64,000 nt of DNA from Pseudomonas sp. LB-090624 (lineage in GTDB: Bacteria; Pseudomonadota; Gammaproteobacteria; Pseudomonadales; Pseudomonadaceae). The stretch is from NCBI RefSeq assembly GCF_003205205.1, contig NZ_QJRL01000007.1, positions 124,001 to 188,000 of the forward strand, given 5' to 3'. A program made the translations under genes and the position numbers. Shown here in pieces: positions 1 to 8,376 of the stretch; within the stretch, counting starts at the first letter, position 1, and the number at the start of each line of letters is the position of its first letter. The notes beneath the pieces are model-generated. The model ran no database searches and had not been told where the DNA came from. It saw only the letters and a program-made list of their open reading frames with translations.

Positions 1-182
1 ACCTGGGCCTGCGCCTGGAAACCGTATGCCGGTCGGTCGCCCGCTTGCGTGCGCAAGGTATCCTCGACCTGCGCGGCAGGCTGGTGGAAATACTCGACAT
101 GCCCGCATTGATAGCGCTTCAGCAGGGTGACCCGGGCAGTGAACGCAGGCAAACCTTGAACGCGCCCTGCTCGACAGGCTGA
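1..182 (+). CDS. Crp/Fnr-family regulator, C-terminal fragment
   Basis: The reading frame that opens at base 3 runs to a TGA at 180-182; its 5' part lies outside the window. The visible ~59 residues begin LGLRLETVCRSVARLRAQG and go on to LVEILDMPALIAL. This matches the recognition-helix and wing end of Crp/Fnr/Anr proteins, where E-T-V-x-R is the DNA-contact helix. The likely role is a cytoplasmic transcription factor; the effector domain, and so the signal (oxygen, cAMP or NO), cannot be seen. The last ~20 residues are polar and show no domain. The next gene starts about 140 bases on and is probably a separate unit. Confidence 0.72.
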   Translation, partial: LGLRLETVCRSVARLRAQGILDLRGRLVEILDMPALIALQQGDPGSERRQTLNAPCSTG

Positions 183-323
183 AGTTAGCCACGGCGTCGT
201 GTCGCGGCGCAAGGATGACGCCCAACTGCACCGCTCGTCGTGCCATCAATGGATTGGAACCAACACCGTAGGGCCAGATCTTTCGAACCGGTATGAGCAC
301 TCTCAACTGCAGGAGCTTCTACC

Positions 324-1181
324 ATGCGAGACTTCCCTACTCCCCCCTTCCCTTCACAGCCCCAGGAGGTACCCGGTTCGCAACGCAAGATGGAGCCCTA
401 CCCTGATTGCGGAGAGCAGTCGTATACCGGCCACAATCGTCTGGAGGGCAAAATAGCCTTGATCACGGGTGCTGACAGCGGGATTGGCAGGGCTGTAGCC
501 ATTGCCTATGCCCGCGAAGGGGCCGACGTGGCCATCGCCTACCTCGACGAGCACGAAGACGCGCAAGAAACCGCACGATGGGTCGAGTCCGCAGGCCGGC
601 AATGTCTCCTGCTACCTGGCGACCTGGCGCAAAAACAGCACTGCTATGCCATCGTCGAAAAAACCGTCGAACAGTTCGGTCGTATCGACATCCTGGTCAA
701 CAACGCAGCCTTTCAGATGGCTCACGAGAACTTGGAAGACATCGACGATGAGGAATGGGTGAAAACTTTCGATACCAATATCACCGCCATCTTCCGGATC
801 TGCCAGGCCGCCTTGCCATCGATGCCCAGGGGCAGCTCGATTATCAACACCAGCTCGGTGAACTCCGACGATCCTTCTCCCGCCCTGCTGGCCTATGCCG
901 CCACCAAAGGCGCCATCGCCAACTTCACCGCTGGCCTGGCCCAATTGCTGGGCAAAAAGGGAATCCGGGTCAACAGCGTGGCCCCTGGCCCCATCTGGAC
1001 GCCCTTGATCCCGTCAACCATGCCAGACGAGGCGGTGAAGAATTTCGGTTCCAGCTATCCCATGGGGCGACCAGGGCAACCCGTGGAAGTCGCGCCGATC
1101 TATGTACTGCTGGGTTCTGATGAGGCCAGCTATATCAGTGGGTCGCGTTACGGTGTCACTGGCGGTAAACCGATACTTTGA
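324..1181 (+). CDS. SDR-family NAD(P)-dependent oxidoreductase
   Basis: A 285-residue classical/extended short-chain dehydrogenase of the YghA/YhdF type, with a ~40-residue N-terminal extension before the Rossmann fold. Visible motifs are the cofactor loop TGADSGIG (about residues 49-56), the NNA motif and a YAATK catalytic Tyr/Lys pair preceded by a Ser in NTSSV. The ATG follows AGGAG at 310-314. It would reduce or oxidise a small carbonyl/alcohol in the cytoplasm; the substrate is unknown. The C-terminus ends SRYGVTGGKPIL where most relatives read GxxxxVNGG, so Asn is replaced by Thr. Relatives often sit in stress-response gene groups, which fits the hemerythrin and PfpI-type genes nearby. 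Confidence 0.9.
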   Translation: MRDFPTPPFPSQPQEVPGSQRKMEPYPDCGEQSYTGHNRLEGKIALITGADSGIGRAVAIAYAREGADVAIAYLDEHEDAQETARWVESAGRQCLLLPGDLAQKQHCYAIVEKTVEQFGRIDILVNNAAFQMAHENLEDIDDEEWVKTFDTNITAIFRICQAALPSMPRGSSIINTSSVNSDDPSPALLAYAATKGAIANFTAGLAQLLGKKGIRVNSVAPGPIWTPLIPSTMPDEAVKNFGSSYPMGRPGQPVEVAPIYVLLGSDEASYISGSRYGVTGGKPIL

Positions 1182-1190
1182 CGGCCATGA

Positions 1191-1211
1191 GGCTCGCCAG
1201 ACAGGCGAGCC
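1191..1211. terminator. Hairpin between convergent genes
   Basis: GGCTCGCC, a five-base loop and GGCGAGCC form a perfect 8-bp stem between the convergent SDR gene and hybrid kinase. There is no long T-run on either side, so efficiency is uncertain. Confidence 0.45.
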
Positions 1212-1286
1212 CTTCCTCAGCTTCAGCACAACAACTGAGATTACCTGCCCACACAACCTGTGCGCTGGCGCTCCAGGTCTGGTCGA

Positions 1287-3356
1287 TCACGCTGGGCGCG
1301 GTCCCAACATCGCATGAACATTGGCAACCAGTTCCTCGACAGCAAACGGCTTGGTCAGCACTGCCGACCCATCCCGCAGGAGGCCATCCTCGAACACCGA
1401 AGGGCGCGAATAACCGGTCATGAAGATAACGGGCAAGCCTTGGCGGGCCTTGCGCCCGGCGGCTGCCATCTCACGGCCATCGATGTCGCCGGGCAAGCCA
1501 ATATCGGTCACCAGCAAATCGATGCGTGTGTCTGAAACCAGTACCTGCAGGCCAGCCTGGCTGTCAGCCGCCTCGATGACCGTGCACCCCAGACCGCTGA
1601 GCACATCACTGACAAACAAGCGCACGGACGGCTCGTCATCGACAATCAACACGGTGCGGTCTGGCCAGCTGCTGGAGAAATCAGAGTGATGCACTGCGCG
1701 ACCGGCGGGCTCCGCTTGGCCCATGGCAGCGGGTAGCGAAAGCTCGACGCGCGTCCCCTCACCCTCTCGTGAAAAGATCCTGACTTGCCCCCCGGACTGT
1801 TTGGCAAAACCATAAACCATCGACAGCCCCAACCCCGTGCCTTCGCCGATGGATTTGGTGGTGAAGAACGGATCGCACGCTTTCGACAGCGTTTCGGCAG
1901 ACATGCCCACGCCATTGTCAGTCACACTGATGGTCAGGTAATTACCGGGCTGGAGCTCGGTATCCAGCTCCGGGCCTGCCACGAGGGTATGGTTGGCGGT
2001 CACAATCGAAATCTTGCCGGCCCTTTTACCAATGGCATCGCGCGCGTTGATACAGAGGTTCAACAGCGAATTTTCGACCTGGACCGGGTCTACCAGACAG
2101 GTGGCCATTGGCGCATTCAAGTCGACCGTCAGGGAAATCGACGGGCCGACGGTGCGGCAGACAAGGTCCTGGAGCCCTCCAATCAACCCATTCACATCCA
2201 TGCAGACTGGCTGCAACGGCTGACGGCGAGAGAATGCCAACAACCGATGCGTCAGCGCGGCCGCCTTTTGCGCCGCATGGTGCGCAACCGCGATGTAACG
2301 TTCGACATCCTCAGCGCGCCCTTGCTTGCCGCGCAAGCGGGCCAGGTCCAGGCTGCCGATGATTCCGGCCAGCAGATTGTTGAAGTCGTGGGCAATGCCC
2401 CCTGTGAGCTGGCCTATGGCCTCCATTTTTTGCGCATGACGCAGCGCCTCCTGTGCCGCCTCCCGCTGGGCCACCGCCTCACTGACCCGGTCCTCCAACG
2501 TGCGGTTCAGATTCAGGAGCGCCGCCTCGGCTCGTTTTCGGGCAGACACGTCAATGGAGGAACCGATCAGCCCTATGACCTGCCCGACCTCATCGACGAG
2601 CGGGGCTTTGACCGATAACCAAGTGGTCTCCGAGCCATCGGGCATGTCGACCCGCTCCTCGATCTGCACCGCCTTGCCGCCACGCATTACCTGCCGGTCT
2701 GTCTCCATCACCTGGCGTGCCTGGGCTTTGTCTTCGAGAAACTCGAGATCGGTCTTGCCCAGGTAAAATTCAGGGGGTTTGCCAATCAGCTGGGTCGCCC
2801 CATGGTTGGCAATGAGCATCCTGCCTTCAAGATCCTTTGCGTAGACCACACCTGGCACGGCAGCAGTGAACGTGCGCAACAGCGCCGACACTCGATCCCG
2901 CTCTGCCTCGGCAGCCCTGCGCGACTCGATGTCCATGAGCACGCCCGGAAAGCGAACGGCTTGCCCGGTTTCATCCAGTTCAGCATGACCGTTGGCTTCG
3001 ATCCAGTGGTAGATACCGTCCGTGTTGCGCACCCGGTACTCACAGCGAAACGCACCGCCTCGTGCCATCGCATCCTGGATATCGCGATGAACACGCTCAC
3101 GGTCTTCCGGGTAGATTGCGGTAAAAGCTTCGGCTATCGGAATGCCCGCCTCACACATCTGGGCAGGTATCCCGAACGAGCGGGAGAAGCGTTCGTCGGC
3201 TGTCACCCGATCATTGGGAATATCCCACACCCAGGTGCCCACGACAGCAGCGGCTTCCAGCACAAGCCGCAGTTTTTCCGAGGAATCATCTGCGACAGGG
3301 AGCATTTCAGAACCGGCATTCAGTGCCGGCTGTGCAGCAACCCCGTCTTTATCCAT
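1287..3356 (-). CDS. PAS-PAS hybrid sensor histidine kinase/response regulator
   Basis: A 689-residue soluble hybrid kinase with no signal peptide or membrane segment. In order: a PAS_3-type domain (about 28-130, GTWVWDIPNDRVTADERF), a second PAS (about 145-265, GVVYAKDLEGRMLIANHGA), a short coiled linker, HisKA with the phospho-His in [11 protein letters not shown] (about 325), HATPase with N-box NLCINARDAI and [12 protein letters not shown], and a C-terminal receiver (about 565-689, VLIVDDEPS, acceptor Asp in LLVTDIGLPG, Lys in LTKPF). GAGGTG lies just upstream of the ATG. This architecture is typical of soil pseudomonads and the input signal is unknown. It lies downstream of the LOV kinase on the same strand and shares its kinase/receiver layout, so the two may be paralogues with different sensors. 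Confidence 0.92.
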   Translation of the reverse strand: MDKDGVAAQPALNAGSEMLPVADDSSEKLRLVLEAAAVVGTWVWDIPNDRVTADERFSRSFGIPAQMCEAGIPIAEAFTAIYPEDRERVHRDIQDAMARGGAFRCEYRVRNTDGIYHWIEANGHAELDETGQAVRFPGVLMDIESRRAAEAERDRVSALLRTFTAAVPGVVYAKDLEGRMLIANHGATQLIGKPPEFYLGKTDLEFLEDKAQARQVMETDRQVMRGGKAVQIEERVDMPDGSETTWLSVKAPLVDEVGQVIGLIGSSIDVSARKRAEAALLNLNRTLEDRVSEAVAQREAAQEALRHAQKMEAIGQLTGGIAHDFNNLLAGIIGSLDLARLRGKQGRAEDVERYIAVAHHAAQKAAALTHRLLAFSRRQPLQPVCMDVNGLIGGLQDLVCRTVGPSISLTVDLNAPMATCLVDPVQVENSLLNLCINARDAIGKRAGKISIVTANHTLVAGPELDTELQPGNYLTISVTDNGVGMSAETLSKACDPFFTTKSIGEGTGLGLSMVYGFAKQSGGQVRIFSREGEGTRVELSLPAAMGQAEPAGRAVHHSDFSSSWPDRTVLIVDDEPSVRLFVSDVLSGLGCTVIEAADSQAGLQVLVSDTRIDLLVTDIGLPGDIDGREMAAAGRKARQGLPVIFMTGYSRPSVFEDGLLRDGSAVLTKPFAVEELVANVHAMLGPRPA

Positions 3357-3403
3357 GATTCACCTCGAGTAGAGCTTCAAAATACTGGCAATGACGGCTG
3401 AGC

Positions 3404-3432
3404 GCCCCCGTCAAGCCCCACATGACGGGGGC
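3404..3432. terminator. GC-rich hairpin between the two hybrid kinase genes
   Basis: GCCCCCGTCA (3404-3413) and TGACGGGGGC (3423-3432) form a perfect 10-bp stem with a 9-base loop. It lies in the ~195-base gap after the LOV kinase stop. There is no T-tract, so it may be a Rho-assisted or stabilising hairpin rather than a full intrinsic terminator. Confidence 0.4.
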
Positions 3433-3551
3433 TGCGGCCCAAGGACCAGGCTGTAGACGAATGTGTACACAGACTGAGACACGAGTGCAATGCATTCGAC
3501 CACCAGGAGCGGAAAACAATTCAATTGCCTGGCGCTCACGGCTTCAGCGCC

Positions 3552-5186
3552 TCAACCCACACCAGTCGGCCCATCCAGCACCTGCCTGACCCGGCGCGCG
3601 AGGTCGTGGGGTTGGCAGGGCTTGGAAATGACTTCAAACTCCGAGCCGCCGATGTCGGTACGTTCGATCGAGTTTTCGGCATAGCCAGTCGTCAGCAGAA
3701 CCTTTATCTGCGGTTGCAGGCGGCGCACCTCACGGGCCAGCATCACACCATTCATCCCGCCGGGCATGATCAGGTCGGTGAACAGTAGGTCGTAGCGTTC
3801 CCCGGCCTGCACAAGCTTTAACGCTTCACGCGCATTGAGCACCATATCGGCGGCGTAGCCGTAGTCTTCAAGCACCATCTTTGCCAGCTCGGCCACATCT
3901 GGCCGGTCTTCGACAATCAGGATGCGCTCGGTGCCCCCACTCCGTTCAACCACCTTTACCGGCTGCTGCTGTACAATATTGGCCTCGTCTACCGGGAAGT
4001 ACAGGCGCAATGTCGTGCCCTCACCCTCTTCGGTATAGATGCGGGCAGCCCCACCGGACTGCTTGGCAAAGCCGTACACCATCGACAGGCCCAACCCTGA
4101 GCCTTTGCCTTCTTCCTTGGTAGTGAAGAATGGGTCCATCACCCGATCACGGATGCTGGCCGGCATGCCGATGCCATTGTCGGTGACCGACAGGCTCACA
4201 TAGCTGCCTGGCAACAGGCCATCAAAGGAAAGGTTGATGTCGGTGACCATCACGTTGCGGGTTTCAATGAACACGTGCGGACGCTTGCGCCCTATGAGGG
4301 CATCCCGCGCATTCATGAAGATGTTGAGCAGCGCCACCTCCGCCTGCGTCGCGTCGATCCGGCAATTGCGCAGGTTGGCTTCGAAGTCGAATTCCACCCA
4401 CACATCGCTGCCGAAGGTACGCTCCATCATGGGTCGCATATCCTCGACCAGATGATTCAGGTTGAGTACGCGTCCATGCAGTTTTTGCTTGCGCGCGAAA
4501 GCCAGCAGTTGCTTGGTCAAGGTGCTGGCGCGTTCCACTGCCGACTGGGCATGGCCGACGCTGCGCCGGATCCGGTTAAGATCCACCTGGGTCTTGTCTG
4601 CTTCGCTGGCGATCAACCCCAGGTACCCACCCATCACCTGCAGCAGGTTGTTGAAATCGTGGGCGATGCCGCCCGTCAGTTGCCCCAGCGCTTCCATTTT
4701 CTGCGCCTGGCGCAAGGCGTCTTCGGCGTCCCGCCGGCGGCTGACGTCCAACTGCGAGGCAAAGTAGTAGATCAGTTCGCCGCGCTCGTTGAAGATCGGG
4801 GAAATGAACAGTGCATTCCAGAAACTGGAACCATCCTTGCGGTAGTTGAGGATTTCAGTGGCGATGTCCACGCGCGCGTTGATGGAATCGCGCAGGGCGT
4901 CGATGACCGAACGGTCGGTTTCAGGGCCTTGCAGGAACCGACAATTACGCCCGATGATTTCCGCCAAGGCATAACCAGTCATTTCCAGAAAAGCCCGATT
5001 GGCGAAAATGATGGGGTTGTCGTCACGATTCGGGTCGGTGACGATCATTGGCATCCGGGTGGTTTCGACAGCTGCGAAGAACATGTCGTGCGGCAGCTGT
5101 GAGATGTCCCCTGATGCCTGGTTGCTGACGCGCGCCTTCGTGCTGCTCACGGGGAACTCCTCGATGATGGTTGATATCCGTCCCAT
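3552..5186 (-). CDS. LOV-domain hybrid sensor histidine kinase (putative blue-light photoreceptor)
   Basis: A 544-residue soluble kinase. The open frame extends upstream to 5546, but that part is low-quality sequence antisense to the hemerythrin gene. The ATG at 5186 ([10 protein letters not shown]) precedes the first conserved block, although its ribosome site is weak. Domains: LOV/PAS at about 30-145 with the flavin-adduct motif GRNCRFLQG (Cys about residue 82) and N/Q positions typical of FMN binding; HisKA with [11 protein letters not shown]; HATPase ([28 protein letters not shown]); and a C-terminal receiver (ILIVEDRPD, acceptor Asp in [14 protein letters not shown]). LOV kinases of this layout are known light-activated kinases in Pseudomonas. 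The output partner is not in the window, since the attached receiver has no DNA-binding domain. Confidence 0.9.
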   Translation of the reverse strand: MGRISTIIEEFPVSSTKARVSNQASGDISQLPHDMFFAAVETTRMPMIVTDPNRDDNPIIFANRAFLEMTGYALAEIIGRNCRFLQGPETDRSVIDALRDSINARVDIATEILNYRKDGSSFWNALFISPIFNERGELIYYFASQLDVSRRRDAEDALRQAQKMEALGQLTGGIAHDFNNLLQVMGGYLGLIASEADKTQVDLNRIRRSVGHAQSAVERASTLTKQLLAFARKQKLHGRVLNLNHLVEDMRPMMERTFGSDVWVEFDFEANLRNCRIDATQAEVALLNIFMNARDALIGRKRPHVFIETRNVMVTDINLSFDGLLPGSYVSLSVTDNGIGMPASIRDRVMDPFFTTKEEGKGSGLGLSMVYGFAKQSGGAARIYTEEGEGTTLRLYFPVDEANIVQQQPVKVVERSGGTERILIVEDRPDVAELAKMVLEDYGYAADMVLNAREALKLVQAGERYDLLFTDLIMPGGMNGVMLAREVRRLQPQIKVLLTTGYAENSIERTDIGGSEFEVISKPCQPHDLARRVRQVLDGPTGVG

Positions 5187-5412
5187 CTGGACAGCCACCA
5201 CGGGCAAGTTGCTCACCCATGTCAGCCGCGGTTGAAACCCGGACGGTTGCAGGCATGTCGACTCATTATCGCCTCGCTTAGTTTCCCGCCCGGCCATTTG
5301 CAGCGTGCAGGAGCAGCCGTGCCTGCGCTGATCAACCGCATTGAACCTTGCCAGTTGCAGCCAGCTCAACTGTTCGCAACCGTGACTTTCCCAGCCCACT
5401 GAGAGGTGTCGC

Positions 5413-5877
5413 ATGAACGCTATCGAACTGCTGATCCAGGACCACCAACTGGTGAAAAAATTGCTCGAGGAACTGTCCTCAACCACCGAGCGCGCAGTCA
5501 AGAAACGCGCCGAACTGCTTGCGCGTATCAAGCAGGAGGTGAGCATTCACACGGCGCTGGAAGAAGAAATCCTGTACCCGGCGATCAAGCAGGCCGGGGG
5601 TAAGGAAGAAGCAAAGATGTACTACGAAGCCAAGGAAGAACACCGTACCGTGGACTCGTTGGTGATTCCCGACTTGCTGCATACCGAAACCGGGACCGTG
5701 GAATTCGCCGGTCGGGTCAAGGTAATGAAGGAACTGCTGGAGCATCATATCGAGGAGGAAGAAAACGAGCTGTTCCCGACGGCCCGCAAGTTGCTGGGCA
5801 AGCAGGAACTTGAAGAGATGGGGCATGCCATGGAAGCGCAGAAGAAACTGCTCAAGGGTGAGCAGCGGGCAGCATGA
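5413..5877 (+). CDS. Hemerythrin-like HHE-domain protein
   Basis: A 154-residue cytoplasmic four-helix protein. Expected iron ligands are visible: H in [21 protein letters not shown] in KEEHRTVD and [11 protein letters not shown]. The protein is rich in Lys/Glu and ends in a charged helix. GAGAGGTG precedes the ATG. Members bind a di-iron centre and take part in oxygen, NO or redox sensing or protection; which one applies here cannot be told. It is divergent from the LOV kinase, whose 5' leader faces it across ~226 bases, and convergent with the next gene. Confidence 0.88.
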   Translation: MNAIELLIQDHQLVKKLLEELSSTTERAVKKRAELLARIKQEVSIHTALEEEILYPAIKQAGGKEEAKMYYEAKEEHRTVDSLVIPDLLHTETGTVEFAGRVKVMKELLEHHIEEEENELFPTARKLLGKQELEEMGHAMEAQKKLLKGEQRAA

Positions 5878-5883
5878 GCCTCA

Positions 5884-5908
5884 CCTGCGCGCCCCACGGG
5901 CGCGCAGG
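5884..5908. terminator. Bidirectional hairpin terminator
   Basis: CCTGCGCGCCC, loop CAC and GGGCGCGCAGG form a perfect 11-bp stem between the convergent hemerythrin and Gfo/Idh genes. It probably ends transcripts from both sides. Confidence 0.6.
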
Positions 5909-5915
5909 CCCTGAC

Positions 5916-7025
5916 CTATTCGGTAGGTGCTTCAGTGTTGATCATCGGGGGTACCTCGGCCAGCGCGAACGCACGGCGCTGCTCGCGCCGTCGGGCAAAC
6001 GGCCGCGCCGCCAGGGGGGCCAGACGCTGGGGCTGGCCGGTTTCCAAGGCTCGCTGAATCGCCGCTATCACCCGCACGTCGCGCCAGCCTTCGTCGCCGT
6101 CAGGCTCAGGCGCCTCATTGCGTAGAATGCAGTCGGAAAAATAAGCAGTTTCTCCCGCAAACTGATCGACAACCGGGTTCACATGAATTCGGGTTTCGCC
6201 ATCGATCGTGGCCCTGTAGCTGATGGCGACCCCCTCCCCGTAACCGAAACATGGCGACGCCTCGATTTCCCCTTGGGTGCCCAGCAGCTGGAACCGCTCG
6301 GTGTCCGGCAAGGTATAACTCACGGTGAACTGCGCCAGGCGCTCGTCAGCAAACCGTAGGCTGACGGTGACCGTGTCCCAGGTGTCGAGGGTGCTACCTG
6401 GCGAATGTACGCCGACGGCAGTGACCTCGATAGGCTCGGCATTGAAAAGCTGGCGGACCATATTCAGCGGGTACGGGCCCATGTCCGCAACCGGGCCGGC
6501 CGCAAAACCGCTTTGCGCGCGGTGATTGCTGGCCTTCACCCGTTGGGTGAACGTCGAGGTGAACAACCGCGGCTCACCAAAGTTGCCGGCATGCACCCGC
6601 TCGATCATGTCCAGCGTGCCTGGTTCGCAGTGCAACCGGTAGGCGATCATCAGCTTGGCCCCGGTGCGTTGCGCAGCCTCTATCATCGCTTGGCAGTCGG
6701 CCTCGCTGGTGCCCATTGGCTTCTCCAGCAGCACATGGATCCCAGCCTCCAGCGCCGGTATTACAAACTCACGGTGGCGGAAATTAGGCGTGGCGACATA
6801 TACCGCATCGACCTCACCTGAGCTGAGCAGTGTCGGATAGTCCGCGTAGTCATACGCTTTGAGCCCGTATTGAGCGGCCAGGCGAGTGGCCTTCTGCGCA
6901 TCGCCGGTCACCAGTGCGGTGATCACCGAATTATCGGTCTGGCCGATGCCGGGCATGAAGGCGCCTTGGGAGATCGAACCTCCGGCCACTACGCCATAAC
7001 GAATCTTGCCTGCTGCGGTGGGCAT
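5916..7025 (-). CDS. Gfo/Idh/MocA-family NAD(P)-dependent oxidoreductase
   Basis: A 369-residue enzyme from the chosen start. An ATG 18 bases further upstream (7043) is in frame, but the AAGGAG between the two sits correctly only for the ATG at 7025, giving MPTAAGKIRYGVV. It has an N-terminal Rossmann fold (GVVAGGSISQGAFMPGI), the EKPMG motif that places the catalytic Lys, and a C-terminal dimerisation sheet. The family oxidises or reduces sugars, inositols or similar polyols; the specific substrate is unknown. It is soluble, with no signal peptide. It stands alone, divergent from the glycine-rich protein gene. Confidence 0.88.
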   Translation of the reverse strand: MPTAAGKIRYGVVAGGSISQGAFMPGIGQTDNSVITALVTGDAQKATRLAAQYGLKAYDYADYPTLLSSGEVDAVYVATPNFRHREFVIPALEAGIHVLLEKPMGTSEADCQAMIEAAQRTGAKLMIAYRLHCEPGTLDMIERVHAGNFGEPRLFTSTFTQRVKASNHRAQSGFAAGPVADMGPYPLNMVRQLFNAEPIEVTAVGVHSPGSTLDTWDTVTVSLRFADERLAQFTVSYTLPDTERFQLLGTQGEIEASPCFGYGEGVAISYRATIDGETRIHVNPVVDQFAGETAYFSDCILRNEAPEPDGDEGWRDVRVIAAIQRALETGQPQRLAPLAARPFARRREQRRAFALAEVPPMINTEAPTE

Positions 7026-7281
7026 GCAAATGCTCCTTTTCATCAGGATGATTGATCGCTTGAGTCATGGGAGTGGGCAAGCCGAGCGTGCGAGAGGTTC
7101 CATAAATCTGCCCGGGCATCGCGTAGTACGCCAGGGACACAGGCGATATAACAAGGGGCCGCGGCTACCGGCCCTCGAAAATGAGGGGCGTGCAATGTTC
7201 GCTCCACCCGTCGGTGCCAGCGCACGGATGGCGAGTTGCGCCGGCCCAAGAAGAGGAGATCAACCGGAAAGGAGATTCACC

Positions 7282-7650
7282 ATGAAAAGCATCAAGCCCC
7301 ATTCCCTCATGTTGGTGCTGTGCCTGGGTGCGACCGCGCCGCTGGTGCTGGCCGCCACCGACATGAACGACCAGCGCGCCCCCACTACGCAGCCGCACGA
7401 CAGCGGGCAGATGAATGGCAACGGCGGCGCCACCGGTTCCGGTACCCCAGGGGATGGCATGGGTACTGGATCTGGCGGTACGAACAGCAATGGCACTGAC
7501 AACACAGGTGGTGATGGCACCACCAATGGCTCGGGTAGCGGAGGCACGGGAGCGGGGACTGGCACGGGTAATGGCCAGGGTACCGGTTCAGGCTCGGGCA
7601 CGGGTGGCTCAGGCGGTAGCGCAGGGGGCGGCAGCGGCGCTGGCAGCTGA
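7282..7650 (+). CDS. Small secreted Gly/Ser/Thr-rich low-complexity protein
   Basis: A 122-residue protein. The open frame starts further upstream, but the ATG at 7282 has AAAGGAG about eight bases before it and is followed by a clear signal peptide (MKSIKPHSLMLVLCLGATAP, cleavage probably after VLAA). The mature part has a short polar region (MNDQRAPTTQPHDSGQM) and then ~80 residues made almost wholly of G, S, T, N and A in GTG, GSG and TGN units. There are no Cys residues and no known domain. The likely location is periplasm or outside the cell. I do not recognise the family; repeat-rich tails like this occur in small stress-induced pseudomonad proteins of unknown role. Confidence 0.75.
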   Translation: MKSIKPHSLMLVLCLGATAPLVLAATDMNDQRAPTTQPHDSGQMNGNGGATGSGTPGDGMGTGSGGTNSNGTDNTGGDGTTNGSGSGGTGAGTGTGNGQGTGSGSGTGGSGGSAGGGSGAGS

Positions 7651-7704
7651 TGAGTGTATCGCTGTCCAGGGCGTGGGGGGGGTGACGAGCCTCGCCCCGC
7701 CGCC

Positions 7705-8229
7705 TCAGCGCCAAGACTTCATCAAGGCCCCATGACTGCCGCAGACCGGGTCCTGTTCTGGGCCCGGCACCCTGGCGATTCGGGCTAATGCCTGCTGATG
7801 CTGTGCAGCATCGGGCCGTTGAGTGGCGTAATTTTCCTGGCCCTGTGGATAGGCACCCACCACTAGAAAATCATCACTGCTCTCAATACATCGATGGCCT
7901 GTGCCGGCCGGCAGCACCAGCACATCGCCCGGAATCACGCCCAGGGTCTGCCCAGCTTCCCCACCAAGCATCACCTGGGCCCACCCACAGACGACACCCA
8001 ATGCTTCGTGGGCATTGGGGTGAAAGTGATGGAAATCGTAGATGCCGGCGCGCCAGACCGGCGTCCAGCGGTGCGCCGCGAACAGCGCTTCGAACCCGCC
8101 GGCAACATCCTGCGTCGGTTCGATATGCACGTGGTACAGCAGGACCGGAAAACGGTTGTTCGGTGTAGCGCCGTCATCCTCGAAGTGCAAGGTCCGCACG
8201 GTGGCAGGGGCAGTGTCGATGGCCTTCAT
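7705..8229 (-). CDS. Cupin-fold protein
   Basis: A 174-residue protein. The open frame runs on to 9039, but that region is antisense to the TPP enzyme; GAGGAA sits upstream of the ATG at 8229. It shows a single cupin barrel: motif 1 as HHFHPNAHEALGVVCG (metal-binding His/His/Glu) and motif 2 as PGDVLVLPAGTGHRCIES. The N-terminal piece (TLHFEDDGATPNNRFPVLLY) resembles YjlB-type cupins. It is cytoplasmic and probably binds a metal; the reaction is unknown. It is divergent from the PoxB-like gene, with about 145 bases between. Confidence 0.83.
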   Translation of the reverse strand: MKAIDTAPATVRTLHFEDDGATPNNRFPVLLYHVHIEPTQDVAGGFEALFAAHRWTPVWRAGIYDFHHFHPNAHEALGVVCGWAQVMLGGEAGQTLGVIPGDVLVLPAGTGHRCIESSDDFLVVGAYPQGQENYATQRPDAAQHQQALARIARVPGPEQDPVCGSHGALMKSWR

Positions 8230-8376
8230 GGTCCGCTTCCTCGGCAAGTGGTCGGTTCTGTTGCGAACCCACTCCCGATTGAATGGTTCCACTCGGAAAA
8301 CCTGCGCGAACATGCTTGAAACTTTCCTGGCGCCTACCCAGTCCAGACCCCTATCGATACGGCACGGGAGAGCATG

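Noticed and set aside
5187..5546. N-terminal extension of the LOV kinase frame
   Set aside because: It overlaps the hemerythrin gene and its leader on the other strand and encodes Ser/Arg/Trp-rich filler without conserved blocks; the ATG at 5186 is preferred.
7415..7735. Alternative frames over the Gly-rich gene
   Set aside because: Repeats in the DNA keep all frames open; only the frame at 7282 has a signal peptide and ribosome site.
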